Positions 1 through 8,092 of a stretch of 64,000 nt of DNA are shown piece by piece; the first letter of the stretch is position 1, and the number at the start of each line of letters is the position of its first letter. Position numbers and translations under genes: made by a program. Origin of the DNA: an uncultured Bacteroidota bacterium (lineage in GTDB: Bacteria > Bacteroidota > Bacteroidia > Chitinophagales > Chitinophagaceae); assembly GCA_903882805.1 (NCBI GenBank), contig CAIRYK010000075.1, positions 28,768 to 92,767 on the forward strand, written 5' to 3'. The notes below the pieces were generated by a model. The model was not told the DNA's origin and ran no database searches. It saw only the letters and a list, made by a program, of their open reading frames with translations.

Positions 1-1416
1 CTTTGCCCAGCCGGGTTGCAGCAGGCTGATTACCGTGTCTTCGTTGAAGTCTATTTCCAGGCGCAGTTTTTCTTTCGGAAAGGTGTTGATGTCTACATCG
101 TAGACTCCGGGCTCGTAGTCCATACCCTCTGCGCACGACTGTGTTTCGGTGCGGCCTTGTCCGGGCGGCATATTAAGTTGTTTTATCAACGCCTTAAACT
201 CGGTTACCGGTCTCGATGGATTGTCGGAGTACACAAAGGTGATGCGTGTATCTTTTACCGGCACTACCAGCTTGTTGAGCGGCTTGTTTTCCAGGCGCAC
301 ATTGTTGAGGGCCAGTCCCTTTTTGGTAGGAAATGCCAGGTCGTACACGCCCACATTTACATTTTTGTGGGTTTCCAGGTTGCCGAGGCCGTCTATTTTA
401 CGCACAAACTCCTTTACCACTGTTTTTGTGCCTGCCTTCAGCAGTTGCACCCTCGGTTGCGACAGGTAGTACTTGCCTTTGGCGTTTACAAAATACACCT
501 CAAAGCTGGTTGTGCCGGTCTCGGGCATTTCTACTTTTGGCGTAGGCAGGGCCATTATTACGGGTTCGGGCGTAGGGTCTGGTATTGGCGGCGGCGCTCC
601 GGGCACAGGCATCAGGGCCATACGCGCGGCTGTTTCGGGTGTGAGCGTAGTCGTAGGCATCATCATCCACTTGCGCACATATACGTTTGGCGTGGGCTCG
701 TCTCTGAATTTCAGCTTGGGCACCACTATTTTTTGCATAGCCACAGGCACGGGCGGTTTTATCTGAAACCCGGCTATTATGGTCAGCACAGCCCTGTTTA
801 TCTCGCCGTCCTGAGTCACCTGCAGGTATTCGCCCATACAGTCGTACACACGTTTCAGGCTGGCGTCGTCTTCCATGCTCACTATATAGGGCCTGAACTT
901 TATTTTGTTTTTTATGAGCATGCGCGCCACCTGGCATATATCGCCCTCACAGCTTTCGCCGCCGTCGGTTATCAGCACTATGCTGTAGTTGTAGTCGCCC
1001 GGGTCGGTAAGGTCGTTGGTGGCCGCTTCCGATAGCGAGTAGGCAATGGGGGTAATGCCCAGCGGCTGAATATCGGCCAGTCGTAGCGCCATTTGCACCT
1101 GGTTTTCGCGGGCAAAGGGCACTTCCGTGCGGGTGTCGTAGCAGTTATGATCGTCTACCACCGACTGATGCCCAAACACCCTGAGCGCAAATTCTACCTC
1201 GTTATTTACTGCATATACGCTATCCATAAGGCGCAATATCAGTTCGCCGGCGGCTTTGTACTTGGGCTTTCCGCTGGTCCATGGCCGTATCATACTGCTC
1301 GATTCGTCGAGCAGTATCAGTATCCTTGTTTTCTTTGCGGCGGCTTTATCTTGCGCCAGCGCCCCGAGCCCCGACGCTATAAAATATAATAGTATTAGTA
1401 AATGCTTAGCTTTCAT
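1..1416 (-). CDS. Secreted VWA-domain protein, 3' end outside window
   Basis: I read this open frame on the minus strand from an ATG at 1416 to the window edge: 472 codons with no stop, so the C-terminus is missing. The start is followed by a basic N-terminus, a hydrophobic stretch and ALAQ, a typical signal peptide. A von Willebrand factor A domain follows at about residues 28-200: ILILLDESSS carries the DxSxS metal-site (MIDAS) motif and VLITDGGESC the later conserved Asp of the fold. Then come a proline-rich linker and a beta-rich C-terminal part. VWA domains of this kind bind ligands or partner proteins through a divalent metal. The cellular role here is unknown; a periplasmic or surface location follows from the signal peptide. 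The large frames on the other strand are shadows. Confidence 0.85.
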   Translation of the reverse strand, partial: MKAKHLLILLYFIASGLGALAQDKAAAKKTRILILLDESSSMIRPWTSGKPKYKAAGELILRLMDSVYAVNNEVEFALRVFGHQSVVDDHNCYDTRTEVPFARENQVQMALRLADIQPLGITPIAYSLSEAATNDLTDPGDYNYSIVLITDGGESCEGDICQVARMLIKNKIKFRPYIVSMEDDASLKRVYDCMGEYLQVTQDGEINRAVLTIIAGFQIKPPVPVAMQKIVVPKLKFRDEPTPNVYVRKWMMMPTTTLTPETAARMALMPVPGAPPPIPDPTPEPVIMALPTPKVEMPETGTTSFEVYFVNAKGKYYLSQPRVQLLKAGTKTVVKEFVRKIDGLGNLETHKNVNVGVYDLAFPTKKGLALNNVRLENKPLNKLVVPVKDTRITFVYSDNPSRPVTEFKALIKQLNMPPGQGRTETQSCAEGMDYEPGVYDVDINTFPKEKLRLEIDFNEDTVISLLQPGWAK

Positions 1417-1622
1417 GATATTGGCGTGCAAATAAAGTTACGGCAAAAACCGGATATCTTCCTTCTTTGGGTTGGAATGTTATTGTTTTAATCGCTTGTT
1501 TACTTATAGCGCCTTATATACGAGCGGGCCACGAGTACGGATTGGACAATTTGCAGGCGCTGGTTGGTTGTTTTGTGCCCTGTGTATGGCGCAGTATTTA
1601 AACAGCCCAATATATTAATAAT

Positions 1623-1662
1623 AAACGCCACAGACCACCGTTGCGGGTTGTCTGCGGCGTTT
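1623..1662 (-). terminator. Terminator after cysS
   Basis: Inverted repeat with a 10-bp stem (cgccgcagac / gtctgtggcg, one G-U pair), flanked by AAA/TTT. It sits just past the cysS stop codon, and T runs on both sides make it possibly bidirectional. Confidence 0.65.
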
Positions 1663-1678
1663 GTAATAATAGTCTTGT

Positions 1679-3172
1679 TTATTCTACGGTATAGCTTACC
1701 GTTCCGTCTTTTTCGTCTTTCAGCATTATGCCCGCAGACGCCAGTTTATTCCTAATCTGATCGCTGGTGGCAAAATCCTTGCGTTTTTTGGCGTCGCTGC
1801 GTATTTCAATCAGCAGGCTTAGGGCCTTGTCGAGCTTGTCGGTTTGTTGTGCCTGCATGGCTTGCATACCCAATATTTCTTCCAGAAACACGTGGAACGT
1901 ATCTTTCATCAGCGCTACAGTAGTAGCCGACAAAGCCTTGCCCGACACCTGTCCCCCCTTGATGCCGTTGATTACCGGCGCCAGCTCAAACAGATTAGCC
2001 AATACTTTGGCGGTATTGAAGTCGTCGCACATAAACTCCTCGCATTCGCGGCACCACTGCGCCACCTTGGCGTCCAGTTCGCTGTCGGCAGCAGTTTCGC
2101 CGGCTGTAGCGGGTAGTTTGTTCAGCAGTTCGTAAGCCTCCCACAGCCTCCTAAATGCCCTTTCCGATGCTTGCAGGGCCTCATTGCTGAAATCGAGCGT
2201 GCTGCGGTAGTGGGTTTGCAATATGTAAAAACGTATTACCATTGGGTGGTAGGCTTGCTGCAGCATGGGGTGATTGCCACTAAACAGTTCAGATAGTTTT
2301 ATCTGGTTGTTATAGCTCTTGCCCATTTTCTTACCGTTTATGGTAATCATATTATTGTGCATCCAGTAGCGCACCGGCGGGTGGCCGTGGGCTATAGTGC
2401 TTTGTGCAATCTCGCTTTCGTGGTGCGGAAACTGTAGATCCATTCCGCCGCCATGTATATCAAAGGTTTCGCCCAGGTATTTGCTGCTCATGGCCGAGCA
2501 CTCAATATGCCAGCCCGGGAAACCCTCGCCCCATGGGCTTTTCCAGCGCATAATATGCTGTGGCGGCGCACTTTTCCATAGTGCGAAGTCGGCCTTGTCC
2601 CTTTTTTCTTCTTGTCCGTCCAGTTCTCTGGTAGTCTCTAATTGATCTTCCAGCACCCTCCCCGACAGTTTGCCGTAGGGGTAGCTGGCTGCATATTTGT
2701 TCACATCAAAGTACACCGACCCATTTACTTCATAGGCATAGCCTTTTTCTATAATGGTTTCTATCATGGAAATCTGCTCTATGATGTGGCCGGTGGCTGT
2801 GGGCTCTATTGCCGGGTCCTCGCAGTTAAACAGTTTCATGCCTTGCCTGTAAAGCATGGTATACTTATGTACCAGCTCCATAGGCTCCATTTTCTCCAGC
2901 TTGGCTTTTTCGTTTACCTTGTCTACAGCCTCGCGTCCCTCTTCTTCAAAATGGCCTGCATCGGTAATATTGCGCACATAGCGTACCTTATAGCCAAGGT
3001 GCTTCAAGTAGCGTTGCACCACATCGAAGGTAATATATGGCCGGGCATGGCCCATATGCGACTCGCCCGAGACCGTAGGGCCGCACACATAAAGGCCGGC
3101 ATAACCGGGGGTAATAGGTTCGAACTTTTCTTTTTGCCGGGTATACGAATTGTAGAAATATAAATCAGGCAT
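1679..3172 (-). CDS. cysS: Cysteinyl-tRNA synthetase
   Basis: Class I aminoacyl-tRNA synthetase that charges tRNA-Cys with cysteine in the cytoplasm. The HIGH-type signature is seen as SHMGHARPY after the zinc-ligand segment LYVCGPTVS. The KMSKS loop is KMGKSYNN. Other zinc ligands lie in WHIECSAMS and [13 protein letters not shown]. The C-terminal helical anticodon-binding part ends in a lysine/aspartate-rich segment. I chose the ATG at 3172 (497 residues, [13 protein letters not shown]), because the 20 residues that could precede it from an ATG at 3232 are hydrophobic and not part of the family. A TATTTTTG box lies about 65 nt upstream. It appears to be transcribed alone, with a hairpin after the stop. 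Confidence 0.97.
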   Translation of the reverse strand: MPDLYFYNSYTRQKEKFEPITPGYAGLYVCGPTVSGESHMGHARPYITFDVVQRYLKHLGYKVRYVRNITDAGHFEEEGREAVDKVNEKAKLEKMEPMELVHKYTMLYRQGMKLFNCEDPAIEPTATGHIIEQISMIETIIEKGYAYEVNGSVYFDVNKYAASYPYGKLSGRVLEDQLETTRELDGQEEKRDKADFALWKSAPPQHIMRWKSPWGEGFPGWHIECSAMSSKYLGETFDIHGGGMDLQFPHHESEIAQSTIAHGHPPVRYWMHNNMITINGKKMGKSYNNQIKLSELFSGNHPMLQQAYHPMVIRFYILQTHYRSTLDFSNEALQASERAFRRLWEAYELLNKLPATAGETAADSELDAKVAQWCRECEEFMCDDFNTAKVLANLFELAPVINGIKGGQVSGKALSATTVALMKDTFHVFLEEILGMQAMQAQQTDKLDKALSLLIEIRSDAKKRKDFATSDQIRNKLASAGIMLKDEKDGTVSYTVE

Positions 3173-3237
3173 AAAATGGAAAATAAGGTAATTAAATACT
3201 GCTGAAAGCCCCGCAAACAACACACAAGGCATATTAG

Positions 3238-3267
3238 CAAAAATAGGCTAAAAGATGACTAAACAAT
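3238..3267 (-). promoter_or_regulatory. Probable cysS promoter
   Basis: On the minus strand TATTTTTG (3245-3238) matches the Bacteroidota -7 consensus TAnnTTTG exactly. An ATTG 18 nt upstream is a weak -33 match. Expected start of transcription near 3231, about 60 nt before the chosen cysS start. Confidence 0.45.
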
Positions 3268-3378
3268 GAGTGTATGCGGGTAAATTAGTTTTGGGGAGTC
3301 GGGGAGTGCAGACCTATTGCTTATTCCGCTATCAATAGAGTTTGCATTGCCTTCGTTAAGCGGTCCATTAGCCCCGCG

Positions 3379-3981
3379 CTAATCTATTCCCAAGTCCTTA
3401 TTATACATATCGGCCGACATCGTGCCGGAGAACAACAAAGCCTTTGTTTTGGCGTCGTAAAAAAATATCATCACCTTATCTGTTCCGGTTATGATGGGCT
3501 GTATATCTACAATTATGTCGGTTACTTTTTTGTGTTTGGGGGTTTCTATATAGGCGCGGCCAGCGGTAAGCAGGAAGGCGCCAACCCCGCGCTGCATAAG
3601 CGGTTGCAGGCGGTTGCGGTATTCCTGCCGCGTGCCGCGGTACAGCTCCAGAAAATGATCCTTGGCTGTGTCCAGGCTCGATGTTGCTCCGTAGGTAGTG
3701 TCGCCGGTTTCAGATAGCAGTTCCAGCGCCTTGTTTATATCTTTTATGGTAAATGAGACAGTGTATCCCTCAAACAGCACATGCACCTGCGGCCGTGTCC
3801 ATAAGTTGCGCAGGCGTAGCGAGCGCTGTGCGCAGGCAAACGATAACAATAAAAAAGCGAAGGCTGCTAGGGCAATAACCCTAATCCTGTGGACCTGGTT
3901 CGCTATTTTATACATATTGCCTGCGGGCCGAGCGGCAACCGCAGCGGCAGATACTGCGGAGTCAACACTATTTTGTGCCAT
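3379..3981 (-). CDS. Hypothetical exported or membrane-anchored protein
   Basis: 200 residues if translated from 3981; a shorter start at 3915 (MYKIANQVHRIRVIAL) would put the hydrophobic segment at the very N-terminus as in a signal peptide, and may be the true one. The hydrophobic run ALAAFAFLLLSFACAQ is followed by a mature part with mixed alpha/beta character. I do not recognise a family. Cys at the end of SFAC is a poor lipobox, so lipidation is doubtful. It lies between cysS (same strand, 206 nt away) and the divergent aldolase gene. Function unknown. Confidence 0.7.
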   Translation of the reverse strand: MAQNSVDSAVSAAAVAARPAGNMYKIANQVHRIRVIALAAFAFLLLSFACAQRSLRLRNLWTRPQVHVLFEGYTVSFTIKDINKALELLSETGDTTYGATSSLDTAKDHFLELYRGTRQEYRNRLQPLMQRGVGAFLLTAGRAYIETPKHKKVTDIIVDIQPIITGTDKVMIFFYDAKTKALLFSGTMSADMYNKDLGID

Positions 3982-4047
3982 GGGCCAGTAATTAGTAGCC
4001 TAAAGTACGGAAAACAGCTAATTTTAACCCTTAAAATAAACCAAAAA

Positions 4048-5073
4048 ATGAAAAGCTTTGCCAGTGATAATTATGCAGGCGTATTGCCGGAAGTTATGCA
4101 AGCCCTGCACGATGCCAACATAGACCATGCACGGTCGTATGGAGCGGATGAGATAACGAAACGGGTGACCGCAAAGTTTAAGGAAGTGTTCGATGCCGAT
4201 GTATCGGTATATTTTGTCTTCAACGGCACTGGCGCCAATGTGCTGAGCATCAGCAGCGCCACCCATTCTTACAACGCTGTGCTGTGCGCCGATACCTCGC
4301 ATATTTATAACGATGAATCGTCGGCGCCGGAAACCTTTACCGGTTGCCGTTTCTTTCCGGTAACGGCCAATGAACACGGCAAAATGGATATTGCCGGCAT
4401 TACCGACCGGCTGATAAGAAAGGGCGATGTACACTATGCGCAAAACGCCATGGTGTCTATAACCCAAACCACCGAATACGGCACGGTATACGCCCCTGCC
4501 GAGATAAGCGCTATAGCAACGCTTGCCCACGACAACGGATTGTATATGCACGTAGACGGCTCGCGCTTTTTCAATGCAGCGGCAGCGCTGGGTTGCGGCC
4601 TTGCCGATATTAGCGCCAAAGCCGGAGTAGACATACTGTCGCTAGGCGGCGCTAAGGCCGGTATGATGTTTGGCGAAGTGGTGGTAGTGTTTAATAAAAA
4701 ACTGAACGAACACATAGCCTACAAGCACAAGCAGGTAATGCAGCTTGCAAGCAAAACGCGCTTTATAGCGGCACAGTTTGAGGCTATGTTGGGCAATGAG
4801 CTGTGGCGCAAAACAGCATCGCACAGCAACGCCATGGCAAAATTGCTGTGCGATAGCCTGGCCGGAAACTCGCACTTTAAGATAACCCGCCCTGTGCAGG
4901 CCAACGCCATATTTGCCGAGATTCCCCGCCACTGGTACGAGCCGCTACAGGAACTCTCGCCTTTTTATGTATGGAAAGACAGCACCCACGAGGTGCGCCT
5001 TATGTGCGCCTGGGACACTACCGAAGCCGAGGTGCGCGCATTTGCCGCAGCCGTAAACGGGATGCAGGGTTAA
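4048..5073 (+). CDS. Threonine aldolase-like PLP lyase
   Basis: Fold-type I PLP enzyme of the beta-eliminating lyase family (341 residues), by family a low-specificity L-threonine/allo-threonine aldolase that splits threonine to glycine and acetaldehyde. The N-terminus SFASDNYAGVLPEVMQAL and the GADE segment are typical. FNGTGAN binds the cofactor phosphate, VDGSRFFNA provides the Asp that contacts the PLP ring, and K203 in LGGAKAGMMFGE is the Schiff-base lysine. The start at 4048 was preferred to an in-frame upstream start at 3889, which overlaps the divergent gene and lacks family similarity. Substrate specificity cannot be read from the sequence. A strong hairpin follows the stop. Confidence 0.88.
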   Translation: MKSFASDNYAGVLPEVMQALHDANIDHARSYGADEITKRVTAKFKEVFDADVSVYFVFNGTGANVLSISSATHSYNAVLCADTSHIYNDESSAPETFTGCRFFPVTANEHGKMDIAGITDRLIRKGDVHYAQNAMVSITQTTEYGTVYAPAEISAIATLAHDNGLYMHVDGSRFFNAAAALGCGLADISAKAGVDILSLGGAKAGMMFGEVVVVFNKKLNEHIAYKHKQVMQLASKTRFIAAQFEAMLGNELWRKTASHSNAMAKLLCDSLAGNSHFKITRPVQANAIFAEIPRHWYEPLQELSPFYVWKDSTHEVRLMCAWDTTEAEVRAFAAAVNGMQG

Positions 5074-5106
5074 ATGTAGAATTAGCCATAATTACCCATA
5101 AAGCAA

Positions 5107-5150
5107 AACCTCCTGCTACCAACCTACTATTGGGTGGCAGGAGGTTTTTT
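5107..5150 (+). terminator. Rho-independent terminator
   Basis: 12-bp stem (cctcctgcyacc / ggtggcaggagg with one G-U pair) followed by seven T, 34 nt after the aldolase stop codon. Confidence 0.9.
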
Positions 5151-5173
5151 TACTACCGTTGTCTTTATCTATA

Positions 5174-5932
5174 TCATGCTTCCTTCGTTTTTTCAATAAT
5201 CCAATTTCGGTGCAGATTGGTCCATTTTAGGTTTGATGCGCCGAGTTGACCAGCTTGTCGCGGATGACAGAGCGCCACAACCTGTATGTTATTGCCGCTT
5301 ATGTTCATAGCAACAGGTTTGCCGTAGGTTTCCGGCGTTGCTCCAAAATCACTGAGTTTATTGTATTGGGTATCTGTAGCGTATTTAAGAAAGTACTTAA
5401 TAGGATCGTCTCCTAATAAAATCAATGTCTCTGCTTTTGATGCAACCAACTCCGCCAATATTTCGCTCCGCCTGTTTACGCTATTCAATTCGGTTTTATT
5501 GAATTCGGGTATTGTGGAGTGCAAGCCGAGTCGTTCAATAGCGGCTTTTTGTTTTGGGTTTATCCTGCTTTCGGGTAGCAGGTCGGATAGCCATACGTCG
5601 CTTCTTTCTAAATTTAGTGGTTTTAGGTAGTACTCATCGAGCGTTCTTCCTGATGGCCCATTCATCGCCCTATCGGTAGGAACCGAGAGTGTATATCTAC
5701 TATCGGTAACGTTGATTTGTTTGATAATATCGGCAGCATTGTCGCCACGCCAAAATATTTCAGGTTCGCTTGCTACGGCCAGCGCCTTTACTAGGGTCTT
5801 GCCATTTGGGTCTCTAACCGTGGCGTGTACTGCGCTTGCATAAACCCCCAAAATGAAGATTTTTTTGGGAGTTTTATCTTTTTGCTCCACTTTTTGTAGC
5901 GGCATACCAAATGGATAGAACAGTTGTTGCAT
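5174..5932 (-). CDS. Uracil-DNA glycosylase-like superfamily protein (putative)
   Basis: 252 residues, no signal peptide. The segment FILGVYASAVHA near residue 30, ILLGDDPIKYFL near 170 and VVALCHPRQAG near 225 are arranged like the nucleotide-pocket and His-Pro motifs of the uracil-DNA-glycosylase fold, with a GVYxSA strand in place of the usual GxDPY or GEAPG. This suggests a base-recognition protein, but the assignment is inference and the catalytic residue is not evident. It lies alone between two terminator-separated units. Its upstream region (5933-6171) is AT-rich and contains TTTTTGTGACAAT, also found before tspO. Confidence 0.7.
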   Translation of the reverse strand: MQQLFYPFGMPLQKVEQKDKTPKKIFILGVYASAVHATVRDPNGKTLVKALAVASEPEIFWRGDNAADIIKQINVTDSRYTLSVPTDRAMNGPSGRTLDEYYLKPLNLERSDVWLSDLLPESRINPKQKAAIERLGLHSTIPEFNKTELNSVNRRSEILAELVASKAETLILLGDDPIKYFLKYATDTQYNKLSDFGATPETYGKPVAMNISGNNIQVVALCHPRQAGQLGASNLKWTNLHRNWIIEKTKEA

Positions 5933-6171
5933 CTGCTATTAGTTTTGTTTACCTATAAAACGAAAGAAAAAAGCAGAAGATAGCGCAAAAAGTGCGCGCT
6001 CTAAAATTAATGACATTTTTGTGACAATTTGAGCCTTCTTGTATATGGGTTTCCTATTTCTCGTTAGTGTAGATGTAGCCTGTAATTGCTGAATTGCTAA
6101 AATGGTCGTAGGCTATGCTTGCAAGGTAGATATGGTTAATATAAAAAGTAGATGTAGCCACAACAAATCAA

Positions 6172-7440
6172 TTACGTGGTTATCACAAAATAAATAAGCG
6201 CTACAGCGGCAGCGGTCATTACTATAAGCGTGGTAAAGCCCAAAACATTAGATAGGGTAGAGTTGGTGTTTTCCTGCATTATCTTTTTATTGTTGCCTAT
6301 ATGCAGTATTATGGCTATCAGCACTGGCGCAGTTAGGCCATAGCATATAGCTGTGTAGAGCAACGCCTGTATGGGGCTGATACCCAGAAAATCGAGCGAC
6401 AGGCCTACAAGTAGCGAAAGAATGATGGAAATATAAAACGATTTGGCTTGTGTAAATGTTTTATCGAGACCTGCCACCCAGCCAAAGGTTTCGGCCAGCA
6501 TATACGATTGCGAGCCTGCCAGCACGGGAATAGCTAGTAGCCCGGTGCCCAGCACGCCCAGCGCAAATATGAGATAGGTAAGGCGGCCGGCAAGCGGTTG
6601 GAGCGCTTGTGCAGCCTGATCTACGGTGTCTATCTGGCGAATGCCTGCATTATAAAGTATGCTGCCGGTAGTAAGGATGATAAAAAACATGACCATATTA
6701 GATAACAGCATGCCTACGTTAACATCCATTTTCATATCGTCCAGCATTTTTTTATCCACCATCATTTTCTTTTTTCGGTGGGCTATGCCCTCGGCCTCCA
6801 TGGTAGCCTGCCAGAAAAACAGGTAGGGCGATATAGTAGTGCCCAGCAAGCCTACTACAATAGACAGGAATTCTTTATTGAACTGAATAGAGGGGATAAC
6901 GGTATGCCGGGCTACTGCAGGCCAGTCTTGATGCACCATAAAGGGCACAATAATGTAGAGTAATAGCGACAGGCATAGCCATTTAAGTATAGCGGCGATT
7001 TTCTGGTAGGGAAACCGGATAATAACAAACATTAGCGCCGCGGTAAAAAAAATAGAATACGCAAATACCGGTATGGCCGGGTATATCATATGCGCCACAG
7101 CGCCCATGCCTTGTATGTCGGCGCCAATATTGAGTGTAATGGCCGGGAAGCTGAATAGGAGCATGACATAAAGCAGCGGCCGCGAATAATTTTGTTTGAG
7201 CGTAACCGTAAGCCCCTGACTGGTAACCAGCCCTATGCGGGCACACATGCCTTGTATAGCCGCCATAAGCGGAAAAGAGAAAAGGGCGGTCCATAATGTA
7301 GCCAGCCCAAACTGCGCCCCTGCCTGCGAATAGGTGGCAATGCCCGAGGGGTCGTCGTCGCTGGCGCCAGTTATGAGGCCAGGGCCCAATAAGCCTGCAA
7401 ATCGTTTTATCCTGCGAACGTATCTTTTTAAATTGGCCAT
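6172..7440 (-). CDS. Nramp-related divalent metal transporter, atypical site
   Basis: 422-residue inner-membrane protein with about 11 hydrophobic helices and the Nramp/SLC11 pattern. Helix 1 reads GPGLITGASDDDPSGIA where classical Nramp has DPGN, so the metal-binding Asp is kept but the Asn position is Gly. Helix 6 reads GTTISPYLFFWQ (residues 200-210) where classical members have GATVMPH, so the metal-binding Met is Ser. These changes recall the Nramp-related magnesium transporters (NRMT) more than Mn/Fe carriers; that assignment is inference. It is a single gene on the minus strand with no obvious partner; the next gene upstream (DUF1232) is divergent. Confidence 0.88.
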   Translation of the reverse strand: MANLKRYVRRIKRFAGLLGPGLITGASDDDPSGIATYSQAGAQFGLATLWTALFSFPLMAAIQGMCARIGLVTSQGLTVTLKQNYSRPLLYVMLLFSFPAITLNIGADIQGMGAVAHMIYPAIPVFAYSIFFTAALMFVIIRFPYQKIAAILKWLCLSLLLYIIVPFMVHQDWPAVARHTVIPSIQFNKEFLSIVVGLLGTTISPYLFFWQATMEAEGIAHRKKKMMVDKKMLDDMKMDVNVGMLLSNMVMFFIILTTGSILYNAGIRQIDTVDQAAQALQPLAGRLTYLIFALGVLGTGLLAIPVLAGSQSYMLAETFGWVAGLDKTFTQAKSFYISIILSLLVGLSLDFLGISPIQALLYTAICYGLTAPVLIAIILHIGNNKKIMQENTNSTLSNVLGFTTLIVMTAAAVALIYFVITT

Positions 7441-7630
7441 GTTGTGGGTTCAACTTAGGGTTATACCCGCTGTTGTAAAAATACTACTGTTAGCGCAACA
7501 ATGTATCGCGCAGGGCTGCAGGTAGTTAAAATATAATCGAGGCGTTGTGGCGCACTAATGTTAACTTTTCTGCATCATTACCTTAACACCCCCTCAACAG
7601 TATGCCGGGTACCTTTACCTTAAAATCAGG

Positions 7631-7945
7631 ATGATGTCTAAAATTACATCAGCGCGGCCTGCGCACAACATCCGTAACGGATTGTTTTTGCTCAGGAACC
7701 GAAGGATAATGTGGCAAATGGTACGTGAGACGCTGAGCGGAAAATACCGGATGTCGGGGGTGAGTGTAGCGGCAGTAATTGTAGCTATAGTTTACATTGC
7801 ATACCCATTCGATCTGTTGCCCGACTTTATACCGTTGCTGGGTTGGATAGACGATGGAGCGGTGTTGTTTATTTTGCTCCGCTGCCTGTCGTGGGAGGCA
7901 AAAAGATACAACCGGCACAAAGCTGCCGAGCGGCGCAACGGATGA
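7631..7945 (+). CDS. DUF1232 (YkvA-type) small membrane protein
   Basis: 104 residues. The DUF1232 signature is plain in YIAYPFDLLPDFIPLLGWI followed by DD, with a preceding hydrophobic helix (VSVAAVIVAIVYIAY). Proteins of this family are small membrane proteins of unknown biochemical function. Two tandem ATG codons (7631 and 7634) can serve as start. TACCTTTA at 7610 is one base off the -7 consensus. The gene precedes cphA by 147 nt on the same strand, but cphA has its own promoter-like sequence. Confidence 0.85.
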   Translation: MMSKITSARPAHNIRNGLFLLRNRRIMWQMVRETLSGKYRMSGVSVAAVIVAIVYIAYPFDLLPDFIPLLGWIDDGAVLFILLRCLSWEAKRYNRHKAAERRNG

Positions 7946-8042
7946 AATTTGCAGCCGACGCAGTTAAATACAGGAAAGTGTGTAACATAAAATGTTGTTT
8001 TTCTGTCATTTTATCAGATTTATCGGGTTATTGGTCACAAAA

Positions 8043-8073
8043 TTTGTTTTACATCGATAAAATAGTACCTTAA
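8043..8073 (+). promoter_or_regulatory. Probable cphA promoter
   Basis: TTTG (8043-8046), a 19-nt spacer, then TACCTTAA (8066-8073), a partial match to TAnnTTTG. It lies 20 nt before the cphA start. Confidence 0.45.
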
Positions 8074-8092
8074 TACACAAATTACCATCCCG

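Noticed and set aside
16-1035. Long plus-strand frame of 339 codons over the VWA gene
   Set aside because: The minus strand carries an intact VWA protein with signal peptide and MIDAS motif; the plus frame has biased, low-information residues (His/Tyr/Phe rich) typical of an antisense shadow.
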